A DNA stretch of 38,904 bases from Oscillospiraceae bacterium. Its GTDB lineage: Bacteria; Bacillota; Clostridia; Oscillospirales; Acutalibacteraceae. This document shows positions 24,403 to 33,460 of this stretch, one piece after another. The DNA lies in contig SVPT01000009.1 in assembly GCA_015065695.1 (NCBI GenBank), positions 1 to 38,904 of the forward strand, written 5' to 3'. The notes below the pieces were generated by a model, which searched no databases, had not been told where the DNA came from, and saw nothing but the letters and a program-made list of their open reading frames with translations. The number at the start of each line of letters is the position of its first letter. Position 1 is the first letter of the stretch. A program made the position numbers and the translations under genes.

Positions 24403-25032
24403 TCAGCGGGCGATGCCGTACAGCATCAGGTCGATGTCTCTGCGCAGCTCGTTTTTTATCTCCTCTGCCCTTTGGAAAAAGACCTCCGGCTGCTGCTGAT
24501 ACTGTACCAGATATTTGCTCATCAGCGCGGAGATGTAGGTGCGCAGGGCTTCCAGCATCACTGCGCGGTCGCCGTCCTTCAGCGTCAGGGCGGAGAAGGC
24601 GGCGTTCATCATCTTTTCCGACTGCGTGCGGGTGATTACGGAATAGCGGGCGAGTATCTCTCCCCTGCCCTGCGCGATTTCCGCACTGCTCTCACGGCTT
24701 GCCATGTTGACAAAGGCGGTTTCTCTGGGCAGGCGCACGCACTGTGCCAGCTTTGCGTCCATGAAGGCAAACAGTGTGCCGTACATATCCCCCTGCACTG
24801 CCTGCGGAGTGGCGGCGGTCAGTCTGCCAAGGGCGATGGCGAGGCAGTAGAGGTAGAACTCCCGCTTGCTGCCGAAGTAATGGAACAGAAGTCCCTTGGA
24901 AATGCCCGCTGCGGCGGTGATGCGGTCGGTGCCTGCCTCGGGATAGGAGCAGGCGGCAAACTCGTTTATGCCAGCCTCCAGAATGGCGCTGCGGCGTTCC
25001 TCGGGCAGCTTTTCAAATGCGGCTATATTCAT
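24403..25032 (-). CDS. TetR/AcrR family transcriptional regulator
   Basis: 209 aa, ATG at 25032 with GGAGGA upstream. N-terminal HTH: RRSAILEAGINEFAACSYPE, then TDRITAAAGISKGLLFHYFGSKREFYLYCL, the standard TetR signature. The C-terminal ligand domain is not assigned to a subgroup. An operator palindrome lies just upstream, so autorepression is likely, and with it control of the ligase gene. Confidence 0.93.
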   Translation of the reverse strand: MNIAAFEKLPEERRSAILEAGINEFAACSYPEAGTDRITAAAGISKGLLFHYFGSKREFYLYCLAIALGRLTAATPQAVQGDMYGTLFAFMDAKLAQCVRLPRETAFVNMASRESSAEIAQGRGEILARYSVITRTQSEKMMNAAFSALTLKDGDRAVMLEALRTYISALMSKYLVQYQQQPEVFFQRAEEIKNELRRDIDLMLYGIAR

Positions 25033-25065
25033 GGCTGTAATCCTCCTGTGTCTTGGCCGGTAATA

Positions 25066-25081
25066 TTGACCAGTTGGTCAA
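25066..25081. promoter_or_regulatory. TetR operator palindrome
   Basis: TTGACCA-GT-TGGTCAA, a perfect 7+7 dyad with a 2-bp centre, located about 10 bp after the -10 of the tetR promoter. Additional TTGACC/GGTCAA half-sites occur at 25104-25109 and 25120-25126. Confidence 0.75.
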
Positions 25082-25090
25082 GCTGTATAT

Positions 25091-25119
25091 GTTATAGCAC
25101 ACTTTGACCTCACAGTCAA
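25091..25119 (-). promoter_or_regulatory. promoter of tetR-ligase transcript
   Basis: -35 TTGACT (complement of 25114-25119), spacer 17 bp, -10 TATAAC (complement of 25091-25096). Confidence 0.75.
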
Positions 25120-25149
25120 GGGTCAAGGATAATATTATCTACCCACACG

Positions 25150-25187
25150 AAATAATCCCCCGCACCGACGGAAAGCCGATGCGGGGG
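25150..25187 (-). terminator. terminator of the GH10 xylanase gene
   Basis: CCCCCGCA (25157-25164) pairs with TGCGGGGG (25180-25187), with further CCGA/GTCGG pairing inside; then ATTATTT on the - strand. Confidence 0.75.
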
Positions 25188-25218
25188 AAAACTAACTTGC
25201 GGGATAATCTGCTAAGAC

Positions 25219-27309
25219 TTACTCAGCCTCAACCATCTCGATGCTCAGGTTGTCGATGAAGAAGTCATCGGTGGTGGGAGTCTCGAAGTAGATGGAGAAT
25301 ACCGATGCATCAGAGGGGATCTCATAGGTGCCCTCGATGGCAACCCAGTCACCCTTGCTGGTGTCAACCTCAGCGATTCTGGGCCATACGCCGTCGATTT
25401 CAGCGGTCAGGCAAACCATCTCGCAGGAGCTTCTGACATAGGCAGAGATCTTGATGGTCTTGCCGATGAAGCGGTCAACATCGATGGAGTAACCCTCGTA
25501 GGTCTCGCCGCCGTAGTTGCGCAGGCACTTCTCGCCCTCGTAGGGATTCTCGGTGACGAACTCCTGCTTGCTGCCGCCGAAGCGGGAACGGCCGACAAAC
25601 TTGTCGCCCTCGTAGTCGTCATAGATGGGGCTGAAGTCATCAACAGGAGCGACGTAATCGCTGGGAACGGGCAGGATGGTGCCGTTTACAGCGCAGACAA
25701 CACCGTCAAATGCCATCTTGTTGGAGAGGTCGCCGTTGAAGAGCAGAGGATACTTGTCTGCCTTCCAGGACATGCTGTCGGTAAGACCCCAGATGGTGAC
25801 GTTTTCAAGGGGCAGACCTGCCTTCTTCTCAGCGATCAGAGCGGAGAAGAAATCGTTGAAGTAAACGCCCTGCAGGTATTCGCCGCCGTCCTTCTTGGGC
25901 ATCTCGATGTCAAGCTCGGTGACGTTGAGCACAACGCCCAGCTCGTCAACGTACTTGTTGGCTGCTGCGACAAACTGCTCGATGTTGGTGCCGGTGCTGA
26001 TGTGACCCTGCATACCTACGCCGTCGATGTTGCCGGCCTCGGCAATGGGCTTGAGCAGCTCGATGATGCCTTCACTCTTGGCAGCCTGATATGCGTTGTA
26101 GTCGTTGTAGAAGAGCTGTACGCCCTTGCCTGCATACTGACGGGCAAACTTGAATGCGTACTCAACCCAGTCCTGACCAACGGTCTTGGTCCAGGGAACG
26201 TCGGAGCGCAGCTTGGAGGAACCGTCGTCGATAGCCTCGTTGGTAACGTCCCATGCGTAGAACATACCGGGATAGTTATCCTCGCACCAGGTCAGAACCG
26301 ACTTGATGTAGTTTTCCATACGCTTGAGCATCAGCTCACGGGAAGCGTACTTGCCCTTGGTGTCGTAGTTCTCATAGAACAGCCACTCGGGAGTCTGGGA
26401 GTGCCAGGTCAGGGTATGACCACGCACCATGATGCCGTTGTCACGGCAGTAGTCAAGGGTAGCAACGAGAGCATCGTCAAAGACGACAGCGGGAGACTCG
26501 TTGTACTTCTCGGGCTCTGCCTTGCAGGCTGCTGCATCAAGCAGACCCTCGGGCTTGAACTCGTTCTCCATGGTGATGGTGCTGAACTGATTGGTGACCA
26601 GCTGAATGTACTGCTGGTTGCTGTTGCCGACATAGCTGTCGGGGATAGCGCAGCCGATGTCGAAGTAATCGGCATACAGCTCCTTCAGAGCGGGATAGTC
26701 GTTGAAATCGGTGTACTCGATTTCCTCTGCAACGAGGTAGGGAGTGTACTCGCCGTTTACCTTGATGGAAACATCGTCGATGTACAGGTCGGCAGCGCCG
26801 TCAGCCTCAACATATACGAAAATGTTGGTTGCCTCGGCGGGAATGTCGATGTTGCCGCCAACGCTGGTGTAGGCACCGGGGATACCATCGCCGGAGCCGA
26901 TCCATGAATAAGAGGTGGAGCCTGCCAGATCATACTGCAGGGAAAGGTGGATTGCGGGGTTGTCGGTCTTTACGCGGGCAGAGGCTGCGATGCTGTTGCC
27001 GCGGAATTCCTCTGCGGTGAAGTTGGCACCGTTCCAGTTTTCAACACGGTTGCCCACCTTCAGTGCCTTGCCGCCTTCGTCATCGACGACTTCCATGGTG
27101 ACCTCACCACGGGCGAAAGCGGTGTGGGTGCTGCCCTCGAAGTCCTCAGAAACGTAGGGGATTTCATTCTCCCACTTTACGCTGGTGGTGACCTCTTCGG
27201 TTACGTCCTTGTCCTTGCCGCAGCCGACCAGCATGGTTGCAAACAGGCAGATAGCCAGCAGCAGTGCCACGACGCGGTAAAGAGCGCTTCTGTTGTTTCT
27301 CCTACTCAT
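25219..27309 (-). CDS. lipoprotein GH10 endo-beta-1,4-xylanase with flanking carbohydrate-binding-like domains
   Basis: 696 aa from the ATG at 27309 (AAGGAGG upstream; the extension to 27402 is promoter DNA). Signal peptide with lipobox LVGC, Cys30 lipidated, so it is anchored outside the membrane. Residues 45-185 form a CBM4/9/22-like beta-sandwich (SEDFEGSTHTAFARG at the start, LYIDDVSIKV at the end). Residues 205-540 are GH10: RGHTLTWHSQTPEW, acid/base Glu358 in WDVTNEAID, and nucleophile Glu465 in VTELDIEM. Residues 560-696 form a second similar sandwich ending FFIDNLSIEMVE. It cleaves the xylan backbone at the cell surface, providing oligosaccharides for the neighbouring ABC importer. 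It has its own promoter and terminator. Confidence 0.95.
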   Translation of the reverse strand: MSRRNNRSALYRVVALLLAICLFATMLVGCGKDKDVTEEVTTSVKWENEIPYVSEDFEGSTHTAFARGEVTMEVVDDEGGKALKVGNRVENWNGANFTAEEFRGNSIAASARVKTDNPAIHLSLQYDLAGSTSYSWIGSGDGIPGAYTSVGGNIDIPAEATNIFVYVEADGAADLYIDDVSIKVNGEYTPYLVAEEIEYTDFNDYPALKELYADYFDIGCAIPDSYVGNSNQQYIQLVTNQFSTITMENEFKPEGLLDAAACKAEPEKYNESPAVVFDDALVATLDYCRDNGIMVRGHTLTWHSQTPEWLFYENYDTKGKYASRELMLKRMENYIKSVLTWCEDNYPGMFYAWDVTNEAIDDGSSKLRSDVPWTKTVGQDWVEYAFKFARQYAGKGVQLFYNDYNAYQAAKSEGIIELLKPIAEAGNIDGVGMQGHISTGTNIEQFVAAANKYVDELGVVLNVTELDIEMPKKDGGEYLQGVYFNDFFSALIAEKKAGLPLENVTIWGLTDSMSWKADKYPLLFNGDLSNKMAFDGVVCAVNGTILPVPSDYVAPVDDFSPIYDDYEGDKFVGRSRFGGSKQEFVTENPYEGEKCLRNYGGETYEGYSIDVDRFIGKTIKISAYVRSSCEMVCLTAEIDGVWPRIAEVDTSKGDWVAIEGTYEIPSDASVFSIYFETPTTDDFFIDNLSIEMVEAE

Positions 27310-27362
27310 ATTTTTTCCTCCTTGATCATACCGTAATGGATTTTTGTGCGGCATGATAATCG

Positions 27363-27390
27363 ATTTTATCATATCATACCAATTGTTCAA
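27363..27390 (-). promoter_or_regulatory. promoter of the xylanase gene
   Basis: -35 TTGAAC (complement of 27385-27390), spacer 16 bp, -10 TAAAAT (complement of 27363-27368). The spacer contains AATTGGTATG, which recurs as AATTGGTATAC in the GH115 promoter region. Confidence 0.6.
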
Positions 27391-27462
27391 ATTCAACCGC
27401 ACACTTTATATAATGATTTTGGCTGATGTTATTTTTTGTAAGGTAATTTTGCACTAAAGTTA

Positions 27463-27511
27463 AATAAGGCACACAGCCCCTCGCCCGTGGCGGTCGGCTA
27501 TGTGCCTTATT
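27463..27511 (-). terminator. terminator of the GH115 gene
   Basis: AATAAGGCACACAGCC (27463-27478) pairs with GGCTATGTGCCTTATT (27496-27511), one mismatch; the - strand trails into TTATTTAACTTT. Confidence 0.75.
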
Positions 27512-27526
27512 CTATCTTTTTCCCGG

Positions 27527-30382
27527 CTATTCCGCGCGGAAGGTTTCCCTGTAGCCGTAGAAGGCTCTGGAGGGTATCTTTGCTATCTCAAGTTTCTGCA
27601 GCACCACGCCCGCGTCCACCTGACAGAAGCGCAGGGTGTGCAGACCCTCGGAGAGGGTGACGGTGCTGCTGCATCGGCGGCAGTTGTTCAGCACATAGCT
27701 GCACCAGTCGGGGTCGGTGCCGTAGCCCGCCATGTAGCCCTCGGGCAGGGAGTCGATAACCTGCGGCTGTCCGCCGTCGATGATGATGGCGAAGCGCAGT
27801 CCTTTGCCGTGGGCGAGGTTGTTGGTGGGGGCGATGACAGCGGTGACGGTGTATTCGCCGGCATCATTGATGAAGAAGCTGTACTGGGTATAAGGGGCTT
27901 TTTCAGGATTCTCAAAGCCGCAGTTGTTGGGCAGGCACTTTATGGAGGAAAGACCCTTGCCGTAGTTTTCGATGACCTGCCAGCCGCAGCCGTCAACGCT
28001 CTCGGCGGAGGTGAAATGCTCGGCTTCCATGCTGACAACACCGCTGCTTTCCACAAAGGTGCCTGAGGGGATTCCCTCAAGGGAAATACGCTGTGCTTCC
28101 ACCACGACCTCCACCCTGTCACGTCCGCAGGTGAGGGTTATTGTACCGGAGGCACTGCCTTTCAGCTTGTCCCAGTCCACCGACACAACGTATTCCGTTG
28201 CGCCGCACTCAAGCTTCAGCTCCTCCATGTGAATCCAGCTATCGGACGCCTTTGCCCTGACTGCAAGGGGCTGCTCCCCTGTGCGGAGGCAGAAGATGCT
28301 GCGGCACTGCTGCTCTGTGGAGGTGAACACCGGCAGGGTGTGCTGACCGCTGCTGACAGCCTCCACACTGCCGGAGACCGCGACAAGCATACGGCTCTTC
28401 TTCTCGGTTTCGATGGGCTGTGTGTGGGGATAGTCGGAATCCTCGTCATTCCAATGGACGAAGGCAACGTGCTTGGAGGACATCATATGCCGCCACTTGC
28501 CGCCCGCCATGGTTTCGTTGTAGTCACGCACAAGCTGTTTGTCCCTTGCTATGCACTGCTGAACAAGCTGATGCAGGTGATTGGCACAGGAGGCTCTCAT
28601 GCCCGCAAGGGCACTGTACATTCCCGCGTAAATCATCATCTTGCGCAGGTTTGCGCTGGCAAGGGCGGGGAAGGAAACCAGTCCGTAGAAGGCATCGCTG
28701 CGCTCTGCGGGTATGGCGGCGGCGGTGCGCTCGGTGAGGGTTTCCAGCGCGATGGCACGGCACAGCTCCCGTCTTGCCTCGTCGTCCTCGGTCAGGCTGA
28801 AGGTATCGGCATGTGTTGCCTCGGGGCGGCGGTCGCCGTTGAGGCGGGTGTAACCGTTGAGTATGTCCTCGATGTTCCTGAGGGTATCGGCATCGCAGAA
28901 GCCGCCAAACTGCTGCTCTGTCCACTTTGCGAGGAACTCGCCTGTGCGGTTTATCTTGCTCCACTCGTCGTAGTCAAAGGCGAGGTTGAGGAAATAGCTC
29001 AGCGGCAGCTCCACGGGGCGCAGGTCACCCACGTTGACCACCCACAGGTCGCGTATGCCGTATTCGTATGCCATGGTAAGCTGCTCCCATGCCTTGGTGA
29101 TGGGGGTGGAGTTGACCCATTCGTAGGAGATGGGGTCGCCGTGGTAGTCGAAGTGGTAGTAAAGTCCCCAGCCGGCGGGGCGATTGCGCATCTCGTCGGA
29201 GGGCAGGGTGCGGGTGTTGGCAAAGTTATCGTCGGAGAGCAGCAGCATGATGTCGTCCAGCTCTTCCCACTTGTCCAGACCGGGGGTGTTTTCATCGCCG
29301 TAGAAGTAGGTTTCCACTTCCTTGTACAGTGCAAGCACCTTGGGCGCATCGGCAAGACCGTTTTCACGCAGAATACGCTTCTGGTCAACGATGGTCTTTT
29401 TGATGAGGTTTATGTTGTCGGCAAGGGTTGCGTCCTCGCCCAGAATCTTGCTGTCACGCTCGCCGCGCATACCCACCGTTATCAGGGAGGTGAAGCTGCG
29501 GTTGCGCTGCACGCTGTCGGTCCAGAAGTCGTACAGACCACGCTCATTGCTGTAGTAGCTCCAGTCTGCGCCATAACCGCAGTCGTTGCTGTCGGTCATG
29601 GTGTGGGAAAACTCCTCGCCCGCACGGAAGAGGGGCTCGTGGTGGGAGGTGCCCATGGTGATGCCCAGCTCGTTTGCCAGCTCTGCGGAGGCTGTGGGGT
29701 AGGCCAGTCCGTCCTCGCTGAACACTGCGCTCCACATGGCAGGCCAGAGGAAGTTACCGCGCAGACGCAGCAGCAGGTCGAAAACACGCTCGTAGAACAG
29801 CTCGTTGAAGCCGCCGAAGGTCTCGGTTGCCCAGCCGCCCAGCGAGGGCCATTCGTCATTCATAAAGAAGCCGCGCAGTCTGATGGCGGGCTCCTTGGAT
29901 ACGGTGCAGAGGTGCGCTCTGTCGATGGCGACATTCTCCGACTTCTTGGGTGTTACGTCCGCCCAGTAGTACCACGGGGAAACACCCGCCAGCTCGGAGA
30001 TGCGCAGCAGACCGTACTCGGTGCCAAGCAGGTCGCTGCCGGCAACAAACAGCACGTCCCGCCCCTTGTACTGCACAAGGGAGAGCAGGTAGCACTCACG
30101 CTTGCCCTTGACGGCGGAGATGTCGATGATTCCCTCGGCGGCGGCGGTGTCGATGAAGCTGCCCTGTCCTACTGTGCCCGCGCACACCACCACGTCGGCA
30201 TTGGCACAGGCTCCGTTATCGGGGCTGCTGCTGCCCGCCACACGAATGTCGCAGGGGCGTGCATCAGTTATGCTGCGCAGGTCACGGGCAACGGCGGCGG
30301 CTATGCGGGTCACGCCCCGCTCGGTGCGCTCGGCGCAGAACACTGTCTTTTTGTTTTTTGCTGCTATGATGAAGCTATCCAT
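27527..30382 (-). CDS. GH115 xylan alpha-1,2-glucuronidase
   Basis: 951 aa, the usual family size, ATG at 30382 (GGAG 10 bp upstream). N-terminal alpha/beta domain to about 160; then the catalytic barrel: LRGFFMNDEWPSLGGW (169-184), FGGFNELFYERVFDLLLRLR (189-208), NFLWPAMW (210-217), MGTSHHEPLFR (243-253). The C-terminal part contains a BACON-like strand region and a GH115 C-terminal sandwich (VVSMEAEHF and onward). GH115 enzymes remove (4-O-methyl-)D-glucuronic acid from both terminal and internal xylose units of glucuronoxylan. No signal peptide, so it is cytoplasmic and acts on imported aldouronic acids. It lies between the xylanase and the ABC importer genes. The + strand 767-codon frame at 28229-30532 is a shadow. 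Confidence 0.94.
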   Translation of the reverse strand: MDSFIIAAKNKKTVFCAERTERGVTRIAAAVARDLRSITDARPCDIRVAGSSSPDNGACANADVVVCAGTVGQGSFIDTAAAEGIIDISAVKGKRECYLLSLVQYKGRDVLFVAGSDLLGTEYGLLRISELAGVSPWYYWADVTPKKSENVAIDRAHLCTVSKEPAIRLRGFFMNDEWPSLGGWATETFGGFNELFYERVFDLLLRLRGNFLWPAMWSAVFSEDGLAYPTASAELANELGITMGTSHHEPLFRAGEEFSHTMTDSNDCGYGADWSYYSNERGLYDFWTDSVQRNRSFTSLITVGMRGERDSKILGEDATLADNINLIKKTIVDQKRILRENGLADAPKVLALYKEVETYFYGDENTPGLDKWEELDDIMLLLSDDNFANTRTLPSDEMRNRPAGWGLYYHFDYHGDPISYEWVNSTPITKAWEQLTMAYEYGIRDLWVVNVGDLRPVELPLSYFLNLAFDYDEWSKINRTGEFLAKWTEQQFGGFCDADTLRNIEDILNGYTRLNGDRRPEATHADTFSLTEDDEARRELCRAIALETLTERTAAAIPAERSDAFYGLVSFPALASANLRKMMIYAGMYSALAGMRASCANHLHQLVQQCIARDKQLVRDYNETMAGGKWRHMMSSKHVAFVHWNDEDSDYPHTQPIETEKKSRMLVAVSGSVEAVSSGQHTLPVFTSTEQQCRSIFCLRTGEQPLAVRAKASDSWIHMEELKLECGATEYVVSVDWDKLKGSASGTITLTCGRDRVEVVVEAQRISLEGIPSGTFVESSGVVSMEAEHFTSAESVDGCGWQVIENYGKGLSSIKCLPNNCGFENPEKAPYTQYSFFINDAGEYTVTAVIAPTNNLAHGKGLRFAIIIDGGQPQVIDSLPEGYMAGYGTDPDWCSYVLNNCRRCSSTVTLSEGLHTLRFCQVDAGVVLQKLEIAKIPSRAFYGYRETFRAE

Positions 30383-30422
30383 AGTGGCACACTCCGTTAT
30401 TTTCGTTTTTTACGTTTTGTCC

Positions 30423-30443
30423 GTATACCAATTATATATTATA
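30423..30443 (-). promoter_or_regulatory. GH115 promoter -10 and candidate operator
   Basis: -10 TATAAT (complement of 30438-30443) with no good -35. Directly after it is AATTGGTATAC (complement of 30423-30433), overlapping the expected start of transcription. Confidence 0.45.
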
Positions 30444-30542
30444 GAGCTTGGTCTCGCATATTGCTACAGCAAATTGCATTGTTTTCCGATTTTGTTGCGT
30501 CTGTCCTCCCCACCCGATGCTGTTGCAGGTGATATATGGGGG

Positions 30543-30580
30543 CAAATAAACAAAGGGGACGCTCATTGCTGAGTGCCCCC
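30543..30580 (-). terminator. terminator of the ABC importer operon
   Basis: GGGGACGCTCA (30555-30565) pairs with TGAGTGCCCC (30570-30579) with one bulge; the - strand then runs TTTGTTTATTT. Confidence 0.75.
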
Positions 30581-30623
30581 TCCGTTTCAGTTATTTGCTT
30601 GTCTTATAAAGAGCGTCAGTTGA

Positions 30624-32300
30624 TTAGCCCTTGTAAGCGCTGTTGTAGGAATCGATGTAGTTCTGCATATTGGCAGCTTCGCACTCTGCGACATAAGCGT
30701 CCCAATCAGCCTCGATGTCCTTCTGGCCGGTGATGAAGTTCAGGGTCCAGGTGTTGATGGTGTCAACGAGAGAGGTCTGCCACAGGTTGACCATTTCAAC
30801 CTCATCGTCGGGGATGATAACGGTAGGATCAAGGGGCTTAATCTCACGGTTGGCAACGGTGCGGGCACCGATGTCCTGGATAGCGGGCAGGAGGTTGTCG
30901 TCGCGGAGAGATGCACGATGGCCATAGAAGAAGTTACCGCAGGCATAGCCCCACTGGAGACGGATGTCTACATCTTCCTCAGCGCCGCCGATGCCGAGAC
31001 CGCCGCACTTGAAGCCGGGCAGAAGGGTCTTCTGACCGTCAACGATGTTGTAATGCTCGCCTTCAACGCCCCACTTGGTGAGGGTGTAAGCTTCGTCGGA
31101 GTACCAGAGCCAGTCAACGAAACGCATCATCTTGATGAAGCCGTCCTCGCCCAGCTCGTCAAGAGCGTTCTGTGCGATCATGACGCCGTTCTCGAGACGG
31201 GTGTTCTCGGAGATGTACTTGGTGGTGCCCATCGGGGTGACGATGTGGCTGATTTCGAAGTTGCCTTCGCCGAGGATCTCCTTGACGCCGTTGACGTCGG
31301 TGAGATACTGGGACTGGTTGGTGGACATGATAACGGTCTGGCCGTTGTAGAACTTGTTGTGAGCAGTGGTATCGTCCTGAGTGAAGGTTTCAGGATCGAG
31401 GATACCGGCCTCAACAAACTTGCGTGCCATGGTCAGGTATTCCTTGTAATCATCGGTAACAGCACCGACATTCCACTCGTCCTTGTCAGCATCATAGCTG
31501 ATGGGAGGAGAAACAGCCCAACCGGACTTTACGTTGTAGGTGGAAGCCATGATCTTCAGCAGGTTACCGCCGCTGTTCTGACCGGACTCTGCACCGGACC
31601 ACAGGTCGGACCAGATGTAATCCTTTTCCTTGCAGAGATTGTTCTCTACCATGTAAGCCTTGACGGTCTGGAGAGCGACCAGCAGGTCTTCCCAGGTCCA
31701 GTTGGCTTCGAGAGCTGCTACGTCAACGCCTGCAGCGTCGAACAGATCCTTGCGGATGATGAAAGCATAGTTGATGAAGGGAGCTTCATGCATACCGGGC
31801 AGACGATAATACTTGCCGTCGGCACGGGTGATGGTCTCAAGGTCGGACTGGAGACCGAACTCCTCAACAAAGCCGGTGTAGTTGGGCATATACTGAACGT
31901 AATCGGAAACGGGAACGATTGCACCGCCGTCAACGAAAGCGGACTCGTCATATACCTTGGGGATGATATACTTGGAGCTGCCGGCGTTGATGTCCAGAGT
32001 GATCTTGTTGGTGTAGTCACCGCTGTCGTAAGAGGTAAGGTCCAGAGTGACGTTGGTCATCTCTTCGATCTTCTTGAATACGCCCTCGGTCTGCCAGGTC
32101 TCAACCATGGGATACCAGGAAGCATCGCTGAAGTACATGGTGTAGGTGACAGGCTCGTTGGAGCGGAAGGTCTCGTTCAGACCGAAGGTGTAGTCCAGCT
32201 CCTTGGGAGTATCGTCCACAACAACCTCTTCCTTACCGCAGGCAGCAATGCTGACCAGCATAAGGACTGCGAGCAGTGCGCAGAGAATCTTTTTTGCCAT
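30624..32300 (-). CDS. ABC transporter solute-binding lipoprotein (oligosaccharide, LipO-like)
   Basis: 558 aa from the ATG at 32300 (AAGGAGG upstream; the longer frame to 32483 runs through intergenic hairpins). Type II signal peptide MAKKILCALLAVLMLVSIAAC with Cys21 or so lipidated. The mature part is a family 1 extracellular binding protein of the large (about 550 aa) class paired with LplB/YtcP permeases: YTMYFSDASWYPMV near the start, YRLPGMHEAPFINYAFIIRKDLFDAAGVD, and LGEDGFIKMMRFVDWLWYSDEA. By context the ligand is probably acetylated or glucuronosylated xylo-oligosaccharide. It is the last gene of the operon behind two permeases; an ATPase gene is absent, as is usual for this class (shared MsmX-type ATPase). 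Confidence 0.9.
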   Translation of the reverse strand: MAKKILCALLAVLMLVSIAACGKEEVVVDDTPKELDYTFGLNETFRSNEPVTYTMYFSDASWYPMVETWQTEGVFKKIEEMTNVTLDLTSYDSGDYTNKITLDINAGSSKYIIPKVYDESAFVDGGAIVPVSDYVQYMPNYTGFVEEFGLQSDLETITRADGKYYRLPGMHEAPFINYAFIIRKDLFDAAGVDVAALEANWTWEDLLVALQTVKAYMVENNLCKEKDYIWSDLWSGAESGQNSGGNLLKIMASTYNVKSGWAVSPPISYDADKDEWNVGAVTDDYKEYLTMARKFVEAGILDPETFTQDDTTAHNKFYNGQTVIMSTNQSQYLTDVNGVKEILGEGNFEISHIVTPMGTTKYISENTRLENGVMIAQNALDELGEDGFIKMMRFVDWLWYSDEAYTLTKWGVEGEHYNIVDGQKTLLPGFKCGGLGIGGAEEDVDIRLQWGYACGNFFYGHRASLRDDNLLPAIQDIGARTVANREIKPLDPTVIIPDDEVEMVNLWQTSLVDTINTWTLNFITGQKDIEADWDAYVAECEAANMQNYIDSYNSAYKG

Positions 32301-32375
32301 TGAATTTTTCCTCCTTAATACTTTGCATGAATGAATGATTATATTGCTTTGGACCGAGCCCCGGGCATCCCCCAA

Positions 32376-32390
32376 CGGGAGTTGCTCCCG
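32376..32390. other. small hairpin before the solute-binding protein gene
   Basis: CGGGAG-TTG-CTCCCG, a perfect short dyad in the 229-bp gap between permease and binding-protein genes. Confidence 0.5.
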
Positions 32391-32444
32391 GACGCCTGCG
32401 GCTCTGTCCGAAACAGCCTTGTAACGGGGTGCTGGGTTGTGCAT

Positions 32445-32470
32445 CCTTGGTGCAGGGTGCTGCACCAAGG
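32445..32470. other. perfect 11-bp hairpin between permease and binding-protein genes
   Basis: CCTTGGTGCAG-GGTG-CTGCACCAAGG. It has no T-run on the - strand. Hairpins at this place often stabilise or separate the abundant binding-protein message from the permease message; that role is inferred. Confidence 0.6.
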
Positions 32471-32529
32471 TGGGAAAAAGCACATATGGGGTTTGCTGCG
32501 TTTTGCTTGAGTTTGCTCGGGTTTGCTTC

Positions 32530-33444
32530 TTATTCCTTGACGCCGCCCAGCATCATGCCCTGCACATAGTATTTCTGTATGAAGGGATAGACGCAGATGA
32601 TGGGCAGTGCCATGAGTACCATGGAGCAGGATTTGATGTTTGCCGAAACCTGCATTGCTTCGGCTGTTGCCTCGCCCGGGTCGGAGGAGGTGGAGGCACC
32701 GGTGATGATGGTCTTGATGTAGTAGGCGACCGGCCACTTTTCCTTGCTGTCCAGATAGAGATATGCGGTGAACCAGTTGTTCCATATCATTGACGCGTAG
32801 AACAGCACCATGGTTGCGATGATGGGCTTGGAAAGCGGGAAGACGATGCGGAAGAACACGCCCAGCTTATTCAGACCGTCCAGCTCGCCTGCCTCCTCCA
32901 GCTCGTGGGGAACACTGGAGAAGAAGGAGCGCATCAGCAGCACATAGTATGTGCCGATGAGACCGGGGAGCAGGAAACCCATCATGGTGTCCTTCAGACC
33001 CAGACGGGTCATCAGAACATAGTTGGGAATAAGTCCGCCGCCGAAGTACATGGTGAAGATGATGAACTTGCTGATAAAGCCGCTGTAGCGCAGGTTGCTC
33101 TTGGAAAGCGGGTAGGCCAGCAGCGAGGAGAACAGTACCGAAAGCACTGTACCGACTACGGTGTAAATCAGTGTATTGAGATAGTATTTCTGGAAATCGC
33201 CCTTCTCAATAACCGACTTGTAGGTGGTGATGTTGAAACCCTTGGGTATGAGGTTGACGTTGCCCTGAATAATCTCTGCCTCAGAGGAGAAGGACTGGGC
33301 AACCAGATATAGGAAGGGATACAGGGTTGCTGCACCGATGATTATCATCAGAATGGTGTTGCACACCTGAAAGGCGCGGTAGCCTCTGGACTCGCGGCTT
33401 CTGCGAAGGGAGCGTGCCTGTTTCTTTTCCGAATGCTTGCTCAT
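32530..33444 (-). CDS. carbohydrate ABC transporter permease (YtcP/LplC type)
   Basis: 304 aa. N-terminal basic tail, then six membrane helices. The EAA loop for the ATPase is HELEEAGELDGLNKLGVFFRIVFPLSKP at about residues 185-212. The C-terminus IQKYYVQGMMLGGVKE is the typical end of this permease class. It works as a heterodimer with the preceding LplB-type permease. The genes are 16 bp apart. Confidence 0.93.
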   Translation of the reverse strand: MSKHSEKKQARSLRRSRESRGYRAFQVCNTILMIIIGAATLYPFLYLVAQSFSSEAEIIQGNVNLIPKGFNITTYKSVIEKGDFQKYYLNTLIYTVVGTVLSVLFSSLLAYPLSKSNLRYSGFISKFIIFTMYFGGGLIPNYVLMTRLGLKDTMMGFLLPGLIGTYYVLLMRSFFSSVPHELEEAGELDGLNKLGVFFRIVFPLSKPIIATMVLFYASMIWNNWFTAYLYLDSKEKWPVAYYIKTIITGASTSSDPGEATAEAMQVSANIKSCSMVLMALPIICVYPFIQKYYVQGMMLGGVKE

Positions 33445-33460
33445 TGCCTTGTCCCCTCCT

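Noticed and set aside
28229..30532. 767-codon open frame on the + strand opposite the GH115 gene
   Set aside because: It is the antisense shadow of a GC-rich gene with clear GH115 motifs; the translation is Val/Gly/Ala-rich with no domain, and no promoter or ribosome binding site fits.
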